A stretch of 47,639 nt of DNA from Gammaproteobacteria bacterium (GTDB taxonomy: Bacteria > Pseudomonadota > Gammaproteobacteria > Pseudomonadales > Pseudomonadaceae). The notes under the pieces were generated by a model that searched no databases, was not told the DNA's origin, and worked only from the letters and a program-made list of their open reading frames with translations. Positions 43,504 to 47,639 of this stretch are shown here, piece by piece. Location: positions 1 through 47,639 of the forward strand of contig CAJCIO010000057.1 in the NCBI GenBank assembly GCA_903970465.1, read 5' to 3'. Numbering within the stretch: the first letter of the stretch is position 1; each line of letters starts with the position of its first letter. Both the position numbers and the translations under genes were made by a program.

Positions 43504-43965
43504 TCAGGAATCCGAACGGCGAGTGAGACGCAGCGAGCCGGGGGGTGGCTCGTTGAGCACCGCCCAGAAAATACCGAGATCAGAAATGGCCGCCACAAAT
43601 GCTTTGAATTCGACCGGTTTGACCACGTAAGCGTTCACTCCCAATTCGTAGGCGCGCTGCAAGTCCGGCTCTTCGCGTGAAGAGGTGAGCATCACCACCG
43701 GGATACTGCGCAAATCGGACGACTCGCGCACCGATTTCAGCACCTCCAGGCCGTCGACCTTGGGCAGTTTGAGGTCCAGCAGCATCACTGCCGGGTTGCC
43801 CTCCAGCCGATCACTGTGGTCGCCACGGCGCAGCAAATAGTCGAGCGCTTCGGCACCGTCGCGCAGGACGATGACTTCATTGGCCAACTGGCTGCGTTCT
43901 AGTGCTACCAGGGTCAGTTCCAGGTCATGGGGGTTGTCTTCGACCAGAACGATGGGTTTGAGCAT
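43504..43965 (-). CDS. Single-domain response regulator, Rcp1/BphR type
   Basis: The 153-aa receiver starts MLKPIVLVEDNPHDLELT with GAGG before the ATG. Acidic pocket ED (9-10), phospho-acceptor Asp64 (MLLDLKLPKVDG), Thr in MLTSSREE, and Lys in YVVKPVEF. The N-terminal EDNPHDLEL and the extended beta4-alpha4 segment are characteristic of Rcp1-type regulators that pair with phytochromes. There is no output domain. It is encoded 50 nt downstream of the bacteriophytochrome and 68 nt upstream of the hybrid kinase, so it is probably the direct phosphate acceptor or a relay. Confidence 0.88.
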   Translation of the reverse strand: MLKPIVLVEDNPHDLELTLVALERSQLANEVIVLRDGAEALDYLLRRGDHSDRLEGNPAVMLLDLKLPKVDGLEVLKSVRESSDLRSIPVVMLTSSREEPDLQRAYELGVNAYVVKPVEFKAFVAAISDLGIFWAVLNEPPPGSLRLTRRSDS

Positions 43966-44015
43966 AGGGGCCTCATTTGCTTCAACTTGCGGAGCGTCAC
44001 AGGCGCCGAAAGCGA

Positions 44016-46262
44016 TCAGTCATGTTTAGGGAGAGCGAAAAAGAATGTCGCGCCTTGGTCCAGAGCACTTTCGGCCCACACGCGGCCATCGTGGCGATCA
44101 ATGATGCGTCGCACGCTGGCCAGTCCGATCCCGGTGCCTTCGAACTCTTCCATGCGATGCAGGCGCTGAAACACACCGAACAGCTTTCCGGCGTAGTCCA
44201 TATCGAAGCCCACGCCGTTGTCGCGCACGAACACGACGATCTCGCGGTCTTCCTCGTAGGAGCCAACCTCGATCACCGCGTGCTCGCGCTTGCGACTGTA
44301 TTTGATGGCGTTGGACAACAGGTTGCGCAGTGCCAGATGGATGAACGCTGCGTCGGCGAAGACGATCGGCAATGGCGCGATCTTCCAGGTGACGGCCCGG
44401 TGTTCATAGTCGGGGAGCATTTCGGTGCGGATAGACTCGACCAGCACGGCGAGGTTGACGTCGGAAAACCGCAGCGCCGCTCGGCCCATCTGCGAGAAAC
44501 TCAGCAAATTGTCGACCAGAGTACCGGCGAAGCGCGCGGACTCGCCGATATGTTCAAGGAAGCGTACGCCGCGCTCGGACAGCTTCGGCCCCTCGAGGTC
44601 GCGAAGCAGTTCGGCGTACCCCGCGATATGCCGCAGAGGTGCACGCAAATCGTGGGAGACGCTATAAGAGAAGGCTTCCAGCTCCTTGTTGGATTTTTTC
44701 AGTTCGCCGGCCAGTTGCGCCATTTCTTCAGCCTTGCGCAATACGATGCCCAAAGTAGCAGTGCGCAGTTCGGCCACGCCTTCGATTTCCAATGGATGCC
44801 AACGGGTGGAATAACCGCCTACGCTTTCCTGCCACTGCTCGAAACTGTTCCGTGGGTTCAGAGCCCCACTCTCGCTCAAGCTCTTCTCGGGGCGGCCGGC
44901 CCATTGCACGGTGCGGGTCTGTTCAGGCTTGAACCAGATCAGGTAATGGGAGTGGATCTCCGAAATGGCTACCGCCAGAACGCCGCCGACATAGGCCGCC
45001 AGTTCAGGCAATTGCGGGATGTCACGGCTGACGTTGTCGCTTTGGAACACTTCAGCGCCCGGCTGGTAGTTGGCCAGCCAATCGATCAGAGCATCCACCT
45101 GGATTTGCGGAGGCGTGTCCCCCATCAGCTCGCAACGCGAATCGGAGATGATCGCCGCGCCACTGGCGCCCGTAAAGCCAATGAACACCTGCGGCACGCT
45201 CAGCAGCCCATCGCGCACACTGTCGCGATCAGCCATGGCCGAGAGCATTTGCACGATCTTGTGACGCAGGTTGAGCATGCGTTCGGCAGCGGCCTGGGCT
45301 TCGCGTGTCTCGATCTGCAGCGACAGCACGCTGCCGAGCAATTCGCAGGCGGTGCGGGTCTGGAAACCCACCGAGCGCGGGCTGTCGTGATGGCAGGAGA
45401 TCAGCCCCCACAATTCGCCGCGCACGACGATGGAAATCGACATCGAGGCCAGTGTGCCCATATTGAGCATGTACTGCACGTGCACCGGCGAGACACTGCG
45501 CAGCGCCGCGAAGCCGAGGTCCAGCGGTTGTCCGGTGCGCGGGTTGTTGACGGGCAGCAGCGGCGATGGCTGGTAGTGGGCATCTTCGATCACACGGATG
45601 CGGTTGGCGCAATACAGTCGGCGCGCCTGCTGCGGAATATCGCCGGCCGGAAAACACAGACCCATGTAGCTCGGATAACCCTCGTCGGCGATTTCGGCAT
45701 TCACCAGGCCATTGCCTTCGGCATCGAAACGATAGGACTTGACTCGGCCGAAGCCGGTCATGCGCTTGACTTCCTCTACGGAGCGATAGCACAGCTCGTC
45801 GATACCTTGGGCTTCCTGCAGTTGGCCGATAAAGGCTCGCACCAGCGGATAGATAGTGCCGTAGGCGCTCACTGCATCATTGGTGGGCTCGAACTCGGCG
45901 ATCAGCACGCCGTCGTTGCGGTGCACCATCATCGCAATGGGCTTGTCAGCACGGCTGCCTTGATTGAAGCGCACGTCCCCTACATGGAACGGATGCTGCT
46001 CGTCCACTGGCAGGGCCTCCAGACGAGCGGCCAAGGCGGCGCCATCGGTCAGCAATTTGTGCAGACTGCTGCCAACCACACGATCAGGATCCAGGCCTAG
46101 CCATTTGGACACATTGGCGCTGGCCTGCAGGACGTCGAGACTGTGTGCGTCGAGCACCAGCAAGAAACCGTGGGGCTGGATGCTCCCAGGGATGTGAATA
46201 GGCTCTTTGGCGCAATTCTGCGCAGCAAGCGCGTAATTCGAGCCTGTAAAACTAGATGTCAA
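44016..46262 (-). CDS. bphP: Bacteriophytochrome histidine kinase (PAS-GAF-PHY-HK)
   Basis: I start it at TTG 46262: AGGAG lies 7 nt upstream (46270-46274), and the protein then begins (M)TSSFTGSNYALAAQ with the biliverdin-binding Cys17 in NCAKEPIHIPGSIQPHG. Upstream ATGs (46361, 46313) have no ribosome site. Numbering from TTG (748 aa), the GAF domain has DIP at 208-210, SPVHVQYMLNMG with His261, and CHH at 290-292, the conserved chromophore pocket residues. The PHY tongue is PRNSFEQW (about 470-477). The kinase has FSYSVSHDLRAPLRH with His537, and the ATPase N- and G-boxes LRNLLSNAIKYS and FEGTGIGLASVR. It senses red/far-red light through biliverdin. No haem oxygenase (bphO) is nearby. It is followed by the response regulator. 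Confidence 0.9.
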   Translation of the reverse strand: MTSSFTGSNYALAAQNCAKEPIHIPGSIQPHGFLLVLDAHSLDVLQASANVSKWLGLDPDRVVGSSLHKLLTDGAALAARLEALPVDEQHPFHVGDVRFNQGSRADKPIAMMVHRNDGVLIAEFEPTNDAVSAYGTIYPLVRAFIGQLQEAQGIDELCYRSVEEVKRMTGFGRVKSYRFDAEGNGLVNAEIADEGYPSYMGLCFPAGDIPQQARRLYCANRIRVIEDAHYQPSPLLPVNNPRTGQPLDLGFAALRSVSPVHVQYMLNMGTLASMSISIVVRGELWGLISCHHDSPRSVGFQTRTACELLGSVLSLQIETREAQAAAERMLNLRHKIVQMLSAMADRDSVRDGLLSVPQVFIGFTGASGAAIISDSRCELMGDTPPQIQVDALIDWLANYQPGAEVFQSDNVSRDIPQLPELAAYVGGVLAVAISEIHSHYLIWFKPEQTRTVQWAGRPEKSLSESGALNPRNSFEQWQESVGGYSTRWHPLEIEGVAELRTATLGIVLRKAEEMAQLAGELKKSNKELEAFSYSVSHDLRAPLRHIAGYAELLRDLEGPKLSERGVRFLEHIGESARFAGTLVDNLLSFSQMGRAALRFSDVNLAVLVESIRTEMLPDYEHRAVTWKIAPLPIVFADAAFIHLALRNLLSNAIKYSRKREHAVIEVGSYEEDREIVVFVRDNGVGFDMDYAGKLFGVFQRLHRMEEFEGTGIGLASVRRIIDRHDGRVWAESALDQGATFFFALPKHD

Positions 46263-46410
46263 AGCTGATCTCCTGGTTGCCGCTAGCTCCTTATAGCAGG
46301 AGGGGCCGGGCATAGGAGACAAAGATATCGTAAAAACTGTACATAGGCTGCCCTTTTGCACAGGTTTCAGGCGCTTTGTTTGCTGTTTCCAAGCTTTTTT
46401 CTGCTGTCAG

Positions 46411-46438
46411 GGAACTGGCCTATGGCCACATGGTCATA
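46411..46438 (+). promoter_or_regulatory. AlgU/RpoE-type promoter candidate
   Basis: GGAACTG (46411-46417), a 16-nt spacer and TCATA (46434-46438) resemble the AlgU (sigma-22) GAACTT-N16/17-TCtgA pattern, located 28 nt before the DUF6555-type gene. The -10 match is partial. Confidence 0.35.
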
Positions 46439-46466
46439 ACCCGCTCACAAGGGAGATGTGGCGCAC

Positions 46467-46700
46467 ATGAGCATCCAGAAGCATTACCTCATCAGCTATC
46501 GGTTCAAGGGCGAACCCAAGCAGTTCTCCCAGAAGGATTCACGCATGTCGGATGCTGATGCCTGGTATTACTCGGCCCTGCACAGTGGCGCCGGGCGAGT
46601 CTACGGTGTGACCATGACCAAGGGTTGCTCGCGCGAAGTGCAGTTGCACGCTCAGCAGTGTGGTGTGACTGGCGTGACCTGGCAACGGATGCCTGGATGA
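46467..46700 (+). CDS. DUF6555-type small Pseudomonas protein
   Basis: The 77-aa protein starts MSIQKHYLISYRFKGEPK with GGGAG 12 nt upstream; a GTG three codons earlier is possible. The pattern YLISYRFKGEP, DADAWYYSALHSGAGR and QQCGVTGVTWQRM fits the small DUF6555 family common in Pseudomonas. It has no signal peptide and two cysteines. Function unknown. It is divergent from bphP, with a stress-type promoter candidate upstream. Confidence 0.75.
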   Translation: MSIQKHYLISYRFKGEPKQFSQKDSRMSDADAWYYSALHSGAGRVYGVTMTKGCSREVQLHAQQCGVTGVTWQRMPG

Positions 46701-46804
46701 TGGCAGATGCTACCCATCCGGGAACCTTAGGAGCAATTTGCTATCACAGGGTAACGCGCACAGGAACCGCCAACTCACTCACCCCCACGAGTAGTGCCCT
46801 TCAC

Positions 46805-47092
46805 ATGGACCTATCAATCGGAAACACGTACGGACAGTTGATGCGCAAACTACGAGCGCCGCCCACGATCGATCAGGACCTGCGTGCCGTTGCCAGCCAC
46901 CTGGAAGGTTCGATCGATACCCTGCTGGCCATCTCCCTGCGCTTGGCCAGGGTCGATGATCAATCACAACGCATGGAGTTGGCGAAACTGATCCTGGCGT
47001 TCCAGGACGATGCCGACTTGCTCCATTCTCATGCCGACCGATTGCGCGAGCGCGGCATGGGCCGCGGGCGACGCTCTACCGATATCGCCTAG
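46805..47092 (+). CDS. Small helical hypothetical protein
   Basis: I start this 95-aa protein at MDLSIGNTYGQLMRK; an in-frame ATG at 46697 overlaps the preceding stop (ATGATGG) and would allow coupling, but its first 36 residues look like non-coding sequence. The body is helical and charged (DQDLRAVASHLEGSIDTLL, LAKLILAFQDDADLLHSHAD), ending in a basic tail RERGMGRGRRS. I do not recognise a family. Coding-type codon use supports it as a real gene. Confidence 0.5.
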   Translation: MDLSIGNTYGQLMRKLRAPPTIDQDLRAVASHLEGSIDTLLAISLRLARVDDQSQRMELAKLILAFQDDADLLHSHADRLRERGMGRGRRSTDIA

Positions 47093-47588
47093 TCGCGTGC
47101 ATCGGGCTGCGCGCCCCGCCGCCGCAATGGCCCCTCCGCAGGCCACCTTTCCTTATGGCGGGTGCTAATTGCTCATCGCCCGGCTACCCAGCACCCCGAA
47201 CCGCGCATTTTCCATAACGCCGCCGTGACATCGCCCTCACCCTAGGCCTCGTCTTGCTCGGCACCTATGGGTGTAAAAAGGGCATCACCAGGTGTGGCAG
47301 ATCACCACCGAGGTGGCCCTCTAAACAGCCTTAACAAATACAGGTAACTTCTTGTTTTTACTCAAATCTATTTGTATTTAATAACGGGAAGCCGCTTGTA
47401 GATCACACAGATGGGACAAAAAAATCACCCTAGAAATTACATTAGTTTAATTATATATGTTATTGATTATATTCGGTTTTATTTTGTAAAAGACGTTGAA
47501 TGCGAAAGAATATCATGTGATGGCGACCAAACGACTGCGGGAGGTTTCGTCCGGGCTATACTCACTGTATCCAGCCAAGGAGCAGCCT
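47093..47588. other. AT-rich non-coding stretch with a possible gene remnant and a promoter
   Basis: This 496-nt gap holds a short decayed coding piece (47218-47324, listed separately), then a strongly AT-rich segment (47330-47520), and a -10-like TATACT at 47557-47562 followed by AAGGAG before the last partial gene. A 69-codon frame across the AT-rich part has no ribosome site and looks spurious. Confidence 0.45.
47218..47324 (+). pseudogene. Possible remnant of a small membrane-protein gene
   Basis: The frame from 47218 reads RRRDIALTLGLVLLGTYGC, a basic head plus hydrophobic helix, then loses sense. After a shift of one base at the A5G3 run (47275-47282) the next frame reads HHQVWQITTEVAL and stops at TAA (47322-47324). 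No start codon is in frame, and a stop precedes the arginines. It may be a decayed gene or chance. Confidence 0.25.
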
Positions 47589-47639
47589 ATGCCAGACCCG
47601 CGCTATCTCACATGGAGTGACAAGTGGCTTATCACCCAC
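47589..47639 (+). CDS. 5' end of a gene cut by the window
   Basis: ATG at 47589 is preceded by AAGGAG at ideal distance and a TATACT -10 about 25 nt further up. The 17 codons seen read MPDPRYLTWSDKWLITH and are still open at the edge. Too short to identify. Confidence 0.55.
   Translation, partial: MPDPRYLTWSDKWLITH

Noticed and set aside
43977..46100. 707-codon open frame on the plus strand
   Set aside because: Antisense to the bacteriophytochrome, whose domains and catalytic residues are unmistakable. The His/Gln/Ala-rich translation fits no family.
47411..47620. 69-codon frame in the AT-rich right end
   Set aside because: No ribosome site; it runs through the promoter and start of the next gene in another frame.
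1..47639. CRISPR arrays, tRNA or rRNA genes, prophage or insertion sequences
   Set aside because: No regularly spaced direct repeats, no cloverleaf-type sequence and no transposase or integrase coding was seen on either strand.

Overview
The window reads as a chromosomal segment of a Pseudomonas, most likely from the fluorescens/syringae side of the genus. The support is GC-rich coding, a ptxS-kguE-kguK-kguT block in the order known from Pseudomonas, a DUF6555-type small protein, a PL7 alginate lyase, a bacteriophytochrome, and REP-like inverted repeats. I see no rRNA, tRNA, CRISPR array, phage or insertion-sequence genes.

Layout. 1-2.3 kb: a Co/Ni efflux gene (dmeF, cut by the left edge) with its RcnR-type repressor, a thymidylate-kinase-like P-loop kinase and a PaaI-type thioesterase. 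2.7-4.2 kb: a hipBA toxin-antitoxin pair with two matching operator palindromes. 4.3-10.4 kb: housekeeping and accessory single genes (secreted small protein, orphan ArnT-like glycosyltransferase, HAD phosphatase, YbaK-type deacylase, LysR regulator, bicupin dioxygenase-like protein). 10.5-15.4 kb: poxB, a frameshifted alginate-export-type porin, a periplasmic double-VOC protein and a DUF4142 protein.

15.4-22.6 kb is a tight six-gene minus-strand operon: TonB-dependent receptor, ABC permease, ABC ATPase, periplasmic binding protein, flavin amine oxidase, RidA. It looks like a complete route from the outer membrane to oxidation of an amino compound and clearance of the resulting imine. 23.1-30.1 kb holds a 2-hydroxyacid dehydrogenase, a DenD-type dehydrogenase with an MFS transporter, a divergent GntR/FadR regulator and a second TonB receptor that is a paralogue of the first.

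30.2-36.6 kb: rlhA (23S rRNA hydroxylation), an alginate lyase without signal peptide, a REPIN-like inverted repeat, divergent qorB/HxlR (QorR-type) genes around a near-palindrome, an unrecognised protein translationally coupled to that regulator, and a DUF1345 membrane protein. 36.7-41.0 kb: the 2-ketogluconate block ptxS-kguE-kguK-kguT with two PtxS-type palindromes; kguD is not present. 41.0-46.3 kb: a light-signalling cluster (hybrid histidine kinase, single-domain response regulator, bacteriophytochrome with a probable TTG start). 46.4-47.6 kb: small Pseudomonas proteins, an AT-rich gap with a possible gene remnant, and the start of a gene running off the right edge.
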